This document shows, in pieces, positions 18,816-26,869 of a DNA stretch of 57,303 nucleotides. The stretch is from the NCBI GenBank assembly GCA_003225055.1, contig QIAU01000191.1:1-57303 (forward strand), given 5' to 3'. A program made the position numbers and the translations under genes. The notes under the pieces are model-generated. The model searched no databases, was not told the origin of the DNA, and was given only the letters and a program-made list of their open reading frames with translations. Positions within the stretch are counted from its first letter, which is position 1. Every line of letters begins with the position of its first letter. The stretch is from Acidobacteriota bacterium. Lineage in GTDB: Bacteria > Acidobacteriota > Terriglobia > Terriglobales > Acidobacteriaceae.

Positions 18816-19565
18816 GTGAAAGCGCTGGTTGTAACTCAAGAGAAAATCACCAGGGCGCTGATGCTTGGATTTCTATGTTCCCTGCTGGTCATTCCCAGCA
18901 GCTTCTCCGCACAATCTGGAAGCGCCCTCAAAAACTTGCCCATCGCTGATGTTCCAGATGACCCTGTGCTACCGCGAGTTCTATTGATCGGGGACTCTAT
19001 TGCGCATGGCTATACAGAGGCCACGCGACGCTTGCTTCAAGGTCGCGCGAATGTCCATCTGATGATTCCTGTAACTGGCGGATACGACACGGAGAGAGGT
19101 CTCAGGAGCTTGGATGCATCGCTTGGCAAGGGAAAATGGGACGTCATCCACTTTAACTGGGGACTGCATGATCTGACGGTGCTGTTGGGACAAGGGGGAG
19201 TAAAGAACGATGGGACCCATCTCGTACCGCTGGACCGATACCAGTCTAACCTAGAGGAACTGGTAAAAAGCCTTAGACTGACTGGAGCCACGCTGATCTG
19301 GGCAACTATCACACCCGTTCCCGAGGGAAACGTTGCTCTACTGTATCGCCGGAACAGGGACGTCATTGCGTACAATGCCGTCGCTCGGAAGATCATCGAG
19401 GAGAACCGAATCGCTATCGACGATCTTTATGCGTTTGCCTTACCTCGGCTGAAGAGCATCCAGAAGGCAAATAACGTTCACTTCACCGATACAGGATCCG
19501 AGCAGCTAGCAAAACAAGTGGCAGCCAGCATTCTGGCCGCGCTGAAGGTGCACAGGCATGGATAG
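18816..19565 (+). CDS. Exported SGNH/GDSL-type hydrolase (esterase)
   Basis: The start is a GTG, chosen because AAGGAG lies 4 bases upstream and no in-frame ATG fits better. A Sec signal (LGFLCSLLVIPSSFSA) is followed by block I with the catalytic Ser (VLLIGDSIAHG), a Gly-containing block II region (VTGGYDT), block III with Asn (IHFNWGLHDL, Asn then not in the usual GxND form), and block V (NNVHFTDTGSEQLAKQV) with the catalytic His. The protein probably deacylates glycans in the periplasm. It is a different subgroup from the SGNH domains at 28.8 kb and 29.8 kb. It starts 33 bases after the FGE-like gene and is likely in the same operon. Confidence 0.8.
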   Translation: MKALVVTQEKITRALMLGFLCSLLVIPSSFSAQSGSALKNLPIADVPDDPVLPRVLLIGDSIAHGYTEATRRLLQGRANVHLMIPVTGGYDTERGLRSLDASLGKGKWDVIHFNWGLHDLTVLLGQGGVKNDGTHLVPLDRYQSNLEELVKSLRLTGATLIWATITPVPEGNVALLYRRNRDVIAYNAVARKIIEENRIAIDDLYAFALPRLKSIQKANNVHFTDTGSEQLAKQVAASILAALKVHRHG

Positions 19566-19653
19566 CCTGGCCCTTCATGAAGATCAGATGAGTTAGTTGG
19601 AACTGGAGTAATTGCGGGGTATTACGGGAGTGTGGCGGCAAACGCTGTGTTCC

Positions 19654-19691
19654 TGTCATTCTGAGTCCCTCTTTTTGGGGCCGAGGAACCT
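19654..19691. repeat. Degenerate acidobacterial-type intergenic repeat
   Basis: The sequence starts TGTCATTCTGAG and ends in CCGAGGAACCT, with a diverged middle. This resembles the abundant TGTCATTCTGAG...GAAGAATCT palindromic repeats that I associate with Acidobacteriota intergenic regions. Only one copy is seen here, so the assignment rests on resemblance. The surrounding 240 bases between the SGNH gene and the next gene contain nothing else that I recognise. Confidence 0.35.
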
Positions 19692-19807
19692 CCAGCGTGC
19701 GTAAGACCTAAACTGCGCGGTTATGGTTCTTAAACGATGATCCATCCTCGCCATCTCTTTATGGTAAGCCGCCGGGAGCCGCAGCCGAGCTTTTTAAGTA
19801 CATCATT

Positions 19808-21388
19808 ATGAGAAGTGCAGAAAATTTCGGGTTTACGATGTGTCTGGTTGCCCTGTTGACGGTCGCTCTACATGCGCAGTCGTATAAGAATCAGTTGCCG
19901 ACAGTAATCTCGACAGATCGGCAGCTATTTATCGACGATTCCATTGTCGAAGCTCGATCAGGAGTAACCCGGGTGCTACATCAGCCTGTTAAGGCGCCTG
20001 CACCCATCATGGTGGGAGATCAGCCATGGGAAAACTGGACTGTCGACCTGTTCGGGATCCACTCTGTACATTATGACCACGCCAACAAGATTTACCGGAT
20101 GTGGTACACGGCCTACGATGTTCCGGTAGACAACTACTATATCTGTTATGCCACTTCCAAAGATGCGGTGCACTGGACAAAGCCGATCTTGGGCCTGCAT
20201 GAATTCAAGGGCTCGAAGGAGAACAATATCGTAAATCCTGGCCGCGTGTTCTGGCCAAACAGCACGGTAGTCGTAGACGAGCACGATCCGGATCCGGCCC
20301 GCCGTTATAAAACCCTAAGCTGGGACTTTGGCCCGTCCCATACTCCGGAAGCCATACCGGCCGGCTACTACAGGCCAAGCGGCGACGCTGAGTACAAGAA
20401 AGGCCGGCCACTCGGAATGTCAGTTGCTTTCTCCCCCGACGGTTTGCATTGGACTCCCTATGCAGGCAATCCCGTCGTAGAAGGGCCCACGCATGTCGGT
20501 GATACGAATTTTGCGTTGGGCTGGGATCCGCATTACCAGAAATATATAGCTTATCCCCGGCCAAGCTACGCCGCGTCAGGCGGGATCCGCACGATTGGCT
20601 TCTCCACAAGCGACGATTTTATCGATTGGACGCCTGTGGAAATCATTTTGCGGCCGGACTCAGAGGATGCGATCAGCGATGAGTTTTATGGCATGCCGGT
20701 AACAAGCTACGAAGGCAAGTACGTTGGCTTTCTGTGGATATACCATAACTCTCCGAATCCGGTCCTCGTAAAATCGCCGAATCTTGAGAACGAGAAGGGC
20801 TCGCAACAGACCCTGGATACGCAACTCACATATAGCGGCGATGGCAAAACCTTTATTCGTGTCGGGAATCGGCAGCCATTTCTGCCGGTCGGACCATCGG
20901 GATCGTGGGACAGAGGAATGGTGGTCGTTTCGGACATGCTTGTCCGCGACAAGGAACTCTGGATCTACTACAGTGGCTGGGGCTCACGTCATAATGATGA
21001 TCAGCAGTTTCTGGGCAAGATGGTGAATGGGCAGCGCGTCATGGCAGCCGTCGGTCTCGCGAAATTGCGCCTCGACGGCTTTGTGTCGCTGCACGCGGGT
21101 GATGATGAAGGCATGGTGCTCACACGGCAAATTCTGCTACATGACCAGAAACATTTGCGCATCAATGCAGATGCGAGCCATGGGAGCGTTGAGGTAGAAC
21201 TTCTTGACGAGAAGCTCGACCCAATCGCCGGCTACGCGCGTGGCGACTCGCAAGTGATGCGCGAGGATGCGGTCTCGAAAGAGATTACGTGGCGTACGCA
21301 GCCGGATTTATCCTCTCTTCAGGGCCACAGCCTGAGAGTCCGCATGTATTTGCGCAATGCAGACCTCTACTCCATACAACTGAATTAA
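19808..21388 (+). CDS. Exported five-bladed-propeller glycoside hydrolase-like protein (copy 2)
   Basis: This is a 526-residue paralog of the product at 16251. It has a signal peptide (MCLVALLTVALHAQS), then RQLFIDDSIVEARSGVTRVL followed by HQPVKAP, propeller motifs YICYATSKDAVHWTKP and SVAFSPDGLHWTPY, FALGWDPHYQKYIAYPRP, and a C-terminal sandwich starting at LRLDGFVSLHAGDDEG. The same family logic applies: a GH32/43-like fold of unknown specificity. It is separated from the SGNH gene by 240 bases, so it may have its own promoter. It is tightly coupled (4-base gap) to the GHL10/HEAT gene downstream. Confidence 0.65.
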   Translation: MRSAENFGFTMCLVALLTVALHAQSYKNQLPTVISTDRQLFIDDSIVEARSGVTRVLHQPVKAPAPIMVGDQPWENWTVDLFGIHSVHYDHANKIYRMWYTAYDVPVDNYYICYATSKDAVHWTKPILGLHEFKGSKENNIVNPGRVFWPNSTVVVDEHDPDPARRYKTLSWDFGPSHTPEAIPAGYYRPSGDAEYKKGRPLGMSVAFSPDGLHWTPYAGNPVVEGPTHVGDTNFALGWDPHYQKYIAYPRPSYAASGGIRTIGFSTSDDFIDWTPVEIILRPDSEDAISDEFYGMPVTSYEGKYVGFLWIYHNSPNPVLVKSPNLENEKGSQQTLDTQLTYSGDGKTFIRVGNRQPFLPVGPSGSWDRGMVVVSDMLVRDKELWIYYSGWGSRHNDDQQFLGKMVNGQRVMAAVGLAKLRLDGFVSLHAGDDEGMVLTRQILLHDQKHLRINADASHGSVEVELLDEKLDPIAGYARGDSQVMREDAVSKEITWRTQPDLSSLQGHSLRVRMYLRNADLYSIQLN

Positions 21389-21392
21389 GGAC

Positions 21393-23570
21393 ATGATCAC
21401 GCGACGAGAATTTTGCGGCTGGATGGGCGCGCTATCGTTATGCCGCGTGCGTTTGGATGTAGCGCAGCCGGGGCCACCGCATCTCTTTGCGTATGTGACC
21501 TGCGGCGATAATCAATGGAATCTCGATTCGCTGCCGGTCGACAGTCCTGCTACCGTGCAAGCTATTTTTGAGTTCTTGTCAGATAACTTTGGGTTGAAGC
21601 GGATCTATTGGCGCGGAGAGCAGGATCGGATGTTGCTTCGGAACTGCAGATTTCGTCCAGAGAGCCCGGTTTATTACGAGCACTTTGTGAAGTGGCTGGG
21701 CCATTTGGACAACGAGCTGAAGCTCAACGACATCGCTGTCGCTTCCGCACATCGGCGCGGGATGGAGATTTACATATTTGACGGCCTCTTGGATCTTGGC
21801 GCTACAGCGGATACAAGTGGCGATGGACTGTATCCATACGTACGGGAAGACCGCCTTCGTATTGAGCATCCAGAGTGGGTCCCGCTGGACCGCTGGGGCG
21901 AGCGCATTGCTCCGGGGCCAATCGAGTACTGTTATCCGGAAGCCCGCAAGGCGCTTATCTCTCGTTATCTCCATCACGTCACAGAATATGGATATGACGG
22001 CATATTCTTCTATACCTATGTCGAGAACTGTGGCGCGCGCTATTTGGATGAGTATGGGTTCAACGAGCTGATTGTGGCGGAGTACGAACGCCGCTATGGC
22101 ATAGATATCCGGAAACATCTGTTCAATAAAGAAGCCTGGTATCGTTTGCGCGGCGAGTATATGACGCAGTTTATCCGTGAGCTGCATACGGCCCTGGCCG
22201 CGAAAGGCAAGAAGCTTTCTATGGCCATCTATGCGCCCACGCCCAACTACCCCGAACCATGGGACGGGGCCAAGGTCGATATCCCGCAGGACGGAAACGT
22301 TTACCTTGACTGGGAAGCCTGGGTGGCTGAGGGCCTCGTCGACGAATTGTTTGTGTGGTGGAGAGGCGACCAAAAGGCGCTCCTGAATCGAATGGTGAAA
22401 TTGTGCCGAGGCAAGCATGTGCAACTCACGGTCGCGGCAGCCCAACCGTTTGATCCTGGATGGAAGCTCTTCATGGAAGATGGTGTGACTCCGGTTGGGG
22501 TGTGGGCGCCTGGGTACCAACTCGACCGCGTGAGTCAACAGCCGAGCGCCGCGGAAGCGCTGAAGAGTCCTGACTGGCGGTGGCGCATGCAAGCGCTGGC
22601 GGATGTTGCTGCTGGGAAACTCAAGGTTGACGCGAGCTCGGTCGCCGCTCTCGCGAGCGACCCACATGTGCTGGTTCGCCGGCACGCCATGTTCGCGCTT
22701 GGGACTCTTCGCGTCGCGGCTTATGTGCCGATTTTGGAAACCGCACTAATGGACGAGGAATCGAGCGTGCGGATCGCCGCCGCTGTTGCCTTGAGTAAAG
22801 TAAATGGAGCGGAAAGCGCGCGGCGAATCCTGGCGGCTCTTTTGAGTGACAACGGGTTTCAAATGAGATGGGCTTGTGTAGAAGCGCTCGCAGCTATGAA
22901 GGAACTGTCTCTTCCGCTGGTTCTCCAAGGCGTCGCCAGCGCCAGGCCAGCGGTGCGTGAGGTCTGTATCCGAGTTCTTGCCGCCGAAGCGCCAGAATGC
23001 GCGCTGAACTTACGGCAGCCCGAGCGAGGGACTTGCGCCTCGTTGACTCTCAAGAGCGACGTACAGGCTGCCCAGGCGGCGCTAATCTCTGTGCTCCAAA
23101 CCGAAAAAGAAGACTTGCCTTTGTTCTATGCAATCGACGGTCTCGCTGGCTACCGCTCGCCGGAAGTCATTACGTCTCTTCTCGGCTCGCTCGGTCACGG
23201 AACCCCAAAAGTTCAAATGTGGGCCACTCAGACGTTGACGAAAATGGCGCCCACAATGTCTCCAGATCAGTTGAAATATATGCTGCCGATGCTCGTCGAG
23301 CTCTTCCGCGAATTTGGAGACGGCAGCACCCGCCCGGACGCCGCCTGGGGGTGGCGCGCGGTTGGCAATGCGCTGCTCGCCTGCGGACAGAGCGGCAAGG
23401 AGACATTGGAATCGATGCGGGCCGAGCGCCAAAACCGGTGGGTGGCCTGGTTGGCTTATCAGGTCTTATATGTTCCGCAGTCGCCTGAGAAGGCGACTCT
23501 CTGCACAGAGGAGGAGGCTGTTGCGATGCACGCGAAATATGCTCCGCCATTTCCGGGCTGGCGAGCTTAG
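21393..23570 (+). CDS. GHL10-type glycosidase fused to HEAT-like repeats
   Basis: This is a 725-residue protein. The N-terminus has a Tat-like leader (TRREFCGWMGALSL). Residues of about 30-385 are a TIM-barrel of the GHL10-like family: GLKRIYWRGEQDR, RGMEIYIFDG, HPEWVPLDRWGERIAPGP, YGYDGIFFYTYVEN, YERRYGIDIRKH and LVDELFVWWRG. From about residue 390 to 700 the sequence becomes Ala/Leu-rich with HEAT/Armadillo-like helical repeats (SVAALASDPHVLVRRHAMFA, EESSVRIAAAVAL, GNALLACGQSGKETL). I know of no defined role for this fusion; the solenoid may hold a partner enzyme or polymer. It shares barrel motifs with the product at 23621. Confidence 0.72.
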   Translation: MITRREFCGWMGALSLCRVRLDVAQPGPPHLFAYVTCGDNQWNLDSLPVDSPATVQAIFEFLSDNFGLKRIYWRGEQDRMLLRNCRFRPESPVYYEHFVKWLGHLDNELKLNDIAVASAHRRGMEIYIFDGLLDLGATADTSGDGLYPYVREDRLRIEHPEWVPLDRWGERIAPGPIEYCYPEARKALISRYLHHVTEYGYDGIFFYTYVENCGARYLDEYGFNELIVAEYERRYGIDIRKHLFNKEAWYRLRGEYMTQFIRELHTALAAKGKKLSMAIYAPTPNYPEPWDGAKVDIPQDGNVYLDWEAWVAEGLVDELFVWWRGDQKALLNRMVKLCRGKHVQLTVAAAQPFDPGWKLFMEDGVTPVGVWAPGYQLDRVSQQPSAAEALKSPDWRWRMQALADVAAGKLKVDASSVAALASDPHVLVRRHAMFALGTLRVAAYVPILETALMDEESSVRIAAAVALSKVNGAESARRILAALLSDNGFQMRWACVEALAAMKELSLPLVLQGVASARPAVREVCIRVLAAEAPECALNLRQPERGTCASLTLKSDVQAAQAALISVLQTEKEDLPLFYAIDGLAGYRSPEVITSLLGSLGHGTPKVQMWATQTLTKMAPTMSPDQLKYMLPMLVELFREFGDGSTRPDAAWGWRAVGNALLACGQSGKETLESMRAERQNRWVAWLAYQVLYVPQSPEKATLCTEEEAVAMHAKYAPPFPGWRA

Positions 23571-23620
23571 AACGTGAGCATCGGCAAGCCAGCCACACAG
23601 TAGCTGAGGAGATCTTCCAG

Positions 23621-24982
23621 ATGGTTGCGCTGCTCAGTCTCAGACGACTCTTGACCTACATCCTTATTGGGATTGTCCTTGGTACAGCGGTGACAAGTTG
23701 CCCATTGCAGGCTCAGCAGAAACTCAACTTCGAACATTTGAGGCAGCAGAAATTCCGAATAATGCCCGTGAGCTACGGTGATTGGGTCGAAAACGGCGAC
23801 TTGTTCTCTTCAAAAGAAGCCATCGAGGCATCATTTAAGGCCATCCACGATTACGGGAGCACGCATATTTATTGGCGACTCTTGTGGGAAGGTCACCCCA
23901 TCGACAAAATGTTGTTCTACGGGAACAATCTTCAGGAGAGGAATTTTCGACTCAAGCAACCCTTCGAAGGAACTCCGTATGCCTGGAATCCCCATGAAAT
24001 TCGTTATCCGCTGGAAGTGGCGCACAAGCTGGGAATGAAGTTCTATGTGTGGGTATCCATCTACAACGAAGGCGCGCCCCCTGCAGTCGCCGGCGAGTAC
24101 TGGTACCAATCAGTGTTTGTCTACGAACATCCCGAGTTTCAGTTGGTGGACCGTACAGGCAAGCGATATTACTACGGGGTATTGGAGTGGGCCTACCCAC
24201 AGGCGCGTAAATATTGGGTGGATGAGATACAGGAGATCCTCGACAAGTATGATGTCGATGGAGTCTATTTAGACGCCCGTCCAGAGGCGATTTGTCCAGA
24301 GACAGCCGACGAGTTCGGCTTTAACGATCCTGTAGTGAAGGAATATGAGCGGCGCTACGGTGTCAATATTCTTCGAGAGGATTTCGACTTAGAAAAGTGG
24401 CGCGCCTTGCGTGGCGAATACTTCACGCTCTTGGTCAAGGAGATAAGTGACCGCATTCACGCTAAAGGCAAGCTTTTCTCGCTTGGTATCTCCCGCGGTG
24501 ATTATATCGGATACCCCGTAGGGAACATGAAACTGGAGTGGCGCAAATGGATTGAAGAAAAGGTGATCGACTATCTTCACCTGGACGAGTATGGTCACTG
24601 CTCAACCTCGAGTCTCAGTGCCGGCCTAAATCCCTCTGCCGTCCAGCCCTACGGCTTTGTTACTGATTATCCGACGGAACGAGGGTTGAAGCCGCTCGAT
24701 GTTGCCGTGCGGGAAGACTATGGGCCCCTTTGTCATAAGCACGGTGTAAAGCTTTACTTCCGCTGCTATCCGTACCAGCCACGCCCTATAGAAAACGAAT
24801 GCTGTGAGAGTAGAGCGACAATGAACCCTAAGCCAGTTCCGCCTGGCTGGTGTCAGCACCTGCTGGAGATGCCTGAGATCGATGGGGTTGATGAGGTCGC
24901 GCCGTTTTTCCTAAGCAAAATGTTTCCTCAATGGGCAGTGCCGCGCCGCGAGCAGCGCAGAACATATCCTCTTTTTAAATGA
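23621..24982 (+). CDS. GHL10-type glycoside hydrolase-like protein
   Basis: This is a 453-residue exported protein. A hydrophobic leader (LLTYILIGIVLGTAVTSC) ends in a possible lipobox-like Cys (AVTSC). The barrel motifs parallel the upstream gene: STHIYWRLLWEG, GMKFYVWVSIYNEG, HPEFQLVDRTGKRYYYG, YDVDGVYLDARPEA, YERRYGVNI, RALRGEYFTLLV and VIDYLHLDEYGH. These are typical of GHL10-like enzymes. A strong GAGGAGA precedes the start. No HEAT extension is present, so it is the simpler counterpart of the fusion protein. It is probably in the same transcription unit. Confidence 0.72.
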   Translation: MVALLSLRRLLTYILIGIVLGTAVTSCPLQAQQKLNFEHLRQQKFRIMPVSYGDWVENGDLFSSKEAIEASFKAIHDYGSTHIYWRLLWEGHPIDKMLFYGNNLQERNFRLKQPFEGTPYAWNPHEIRYPLEVAHKLGMKFYVWVSIYNEGAPPAVAGEYWYQSVFVYEHPEFQLVDRTGKRYYYGVLEWAYPQARKYWVDEIQEILDKYDVDGVYLDARPEAICPETADEFGFNDPVVKEYERRYGVNILREDFDLEKWRALRGEYFTLLVKEISDRIHAKGKLFSLGISRGDYIGYPVGNMKLEWRKWIEEKVIDYLHLDEYGHCSTSSLSAGLNPSAVQPYGFVTDYPTERGLKPLDVAVREDYGPLCHKHGVKLYFRCYPYQPRPIENECCESRATMNPKPVPPGWCQHLLEMPEIDGVDEVAPFFLSKMFPQWAVPRREQRRTYPLFK

Positions 24983-25014
24983 GGCGACTGAATCCGACTA
25001 ATCTGGAGACTTAA

Positions 25015-26763
25015 ATGAACTGTGATCATAGTCCGGGAATTTCCTTCCATACTAGCCGGCGAAGCTTTCTGAGGCAGGTGAGCATCGCGGCCGCTATGAC
25101 GCAATTCGCGGCGCCCGGGCTCACGTTCCCGAGCGCGCAATCCGCTCGAGCCGGATCCCCACCCGATTTATTGCCGATTCCCGATTACATGACGTACGCG
25201 ACTTCGCCGGATGGCAAGATTATCGCGATCCTGAGCGAAGTACGCAATGGCAATGTGCTGGCTCGCTACAGCTCGGATGATGGCTCAAATTGGGGTGAAC
25301 CAACCCCATTGTTCCCGTTGGATATTTCTCGCGGGGGATGGTCATTGCAGAACTGCTTCACGGATCGCGATGGCGAATTGCAGATCCTCGGCACTCTCGA
25401 TAATACGCCGCAGCATCCGCAGTCCATCTATGAGACCCGCTACGACATCTGGCATTTCCGCTCTCGTGATGCGCAGCGCTCGTGGAACGCACCCGTTTTG
25501 GTATGGAAGGGATATGCGGGCTCGCTGCTCTCGTTCCTTCAATTGCGCGACGGGCGTGTCGTAGTGCCGTTCTGCTATCTCACTCCCCGAACCTGGGCAA
25601 AGCGCGGCGAAGGTTTCGACCAATTTACGTACATGGGGCGTTTCAGCTCCTCTGCCGCGTACTCCGACGATAACGGCCAAACTTGGCACATCTCTTCCAA
25701 TGAACTGAAAGAGCCCACGCCGGAGATCGGCGACGATGGCGGCATCGAACCGATTGTTCTTGAGCTGAAGACGGGTCGCCTGTGGATGCTGATCCGAACG
25801 CAGAACGGCCGTTTTTTCGAATCGTTTTCGCAGGATCGAGGGGCAACCTGGACACATCCGCTTCCGACCGGCATCAGTTCCTCGGATTCTCCCTGCTCCC
25901 TCACTCGCCTACACGACGGACGCGTGGTGATGTTATGGAACAACACACTTCGTTATCCTTACGCAAACGGCGGTCGTGCCATACTGCATGGGGCGATTTC
26001 AGAAGACGGTGGAAAGACGTGGCGAGGATACCGCGAGGTCGCTGCCAATCCGTACGCGATTGAGCCGCCGCCGCCGAATGGCGATCATGGTGTTACCTAT
26101 ACCGTCCCCGCGCTCACCGCCAGCGGAAAGCTCATTACTTCGCTCAGCACGGGTCACGGTAATGACACGTTACTCCTGCGAGTGGATCCTGAGTGGCTAT
26201 ACGAAACCAAACGAGAAGATGACTTTTCACGTGCATTGAACGGCTGGACCTCTATCGGAACGCGGGGCGTTGCGCTAGAGGCGCATCCTGACAACCCAAA
26301 CCGGCGAGTCCTTGCGCTACGGAAGCCTGACCCGGAATGGCCCGCTGGCGCAGTTTGGAATTTCCCTGCCGGTAAGCATGGCCAGCTCAGCATGCGTCTG
26401 CGGTTAGCGCGGGATTTCGCTGGTGCTTTGGTCGGAATCACCGACCACTTCTCTGTTCCATTTGACGAGCAGGACCGTTTCTGCAACATCTTCAATCTAG
26501 ACATTGGCCCTGGAGGAGCATTGGCCGAAGGCGGCAAGATCACGCCCGGACAATGGGGAGAACTGGCGTTCAAGTGGGACTGCGAGTCGCAGAGGCAGTG
26601 CAGCGTGACCGTGAACGGCCGGCCAGTTGCCAGGCTCTACATGAAACGAGAAACACCCGGTCCCTCCTACTTACGCCTCCGCTCCACCGCTCTTGGACAG
26701 GACAGCGGCGGGCTGCGAGTTGAATCGGTCGTAGCTGACGTCAGCGCCAGTTGGACCACATAG
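25015..26763 (+). CDS. Sialidase-like BNR-repeat enzyme with Tat signal (paralog)
   Basis: This is a 582-residue protein with a twin-arginine leader (TSRRSFLRQVSIAAAMTQFA). Asp-box motifs are YSSDDGSNWGEP, YSDDNGQTWHIS, FSQDRGATWTHP and ISEDGGKTWRGY. Conserved motifs GIEPIVLELKTGRLWMLIRT and SSDSPCSLTRLHDGRVVMLWNN match the products at 13672 and 26870. The C-terminal beta-sandwich runs from EWLYETKREDDFSRALNGW to the end. There is no SGNH extension and none is visible downstream. Exo-sialidase-like activity on an unknown sugar acid or related residue is inferred from the fold. It is 32 bases after the GHL10-type gene with GGAGA upstream of the ATG. Confidence 0.8.
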   Translation: MNCDHSPGISFHTSRRSFLRQVSIAAAMTQFAAPGLTFPSAQSARAGSPPDLLPIPDYMTYATSPDGKIIAILSEVRNGNVLARYSSDDGSNWGEPTPLFPLDISRGGWSLQNCFTDRDGELQILGTLDNTPQHPQSIYETRYDIWHFRSRDAQRSWNAPVLVWKGYAGSLLSFLQLRDGRVVVPFCYLTPRTWAKRGEGFDQFTYMGRFSSSAAYSDDNGQTWHISSNELKEPTPEIGDDGGIEPIVLELKTGRLWMLIRTQNGRFFESFSQDRGATWTHPLPTGISSSDSPCSLTRLHDGRVVMLWNNTLRYPYANGGRAILHGAISEDGGKTWRGYREVAANPYAIEPPPPNGDHGVTYTVPALTASGKLITSLSTGHGNDTLLLRVDPEWLYETKREDDFSRALNGWTSIGTRGVALEAHPDNPNRRVLALRKPDPEWPAGAVWNFPAGKHGQLSMRLRLARDFAGALVGITDHFSVPFDEQDRFCNIFNLDIGPGGALAEGGKITPGQWGELAFKWDCESQRQCSVTVNGRPVARLYMKRETPGPSYLRLRSTALGQDSGGLRVESVVADVSASWTT

Positions 26764-26869
26764 CCGGGGACGCCTGGAGCACCGTTTTCGTTGTTGAAAC
26801 ATTCAAGGCCATTCTGAACCGGGCGCAGATCACTCCATACCTACAAGGGCGAATAGAACGGCCTCGGTT

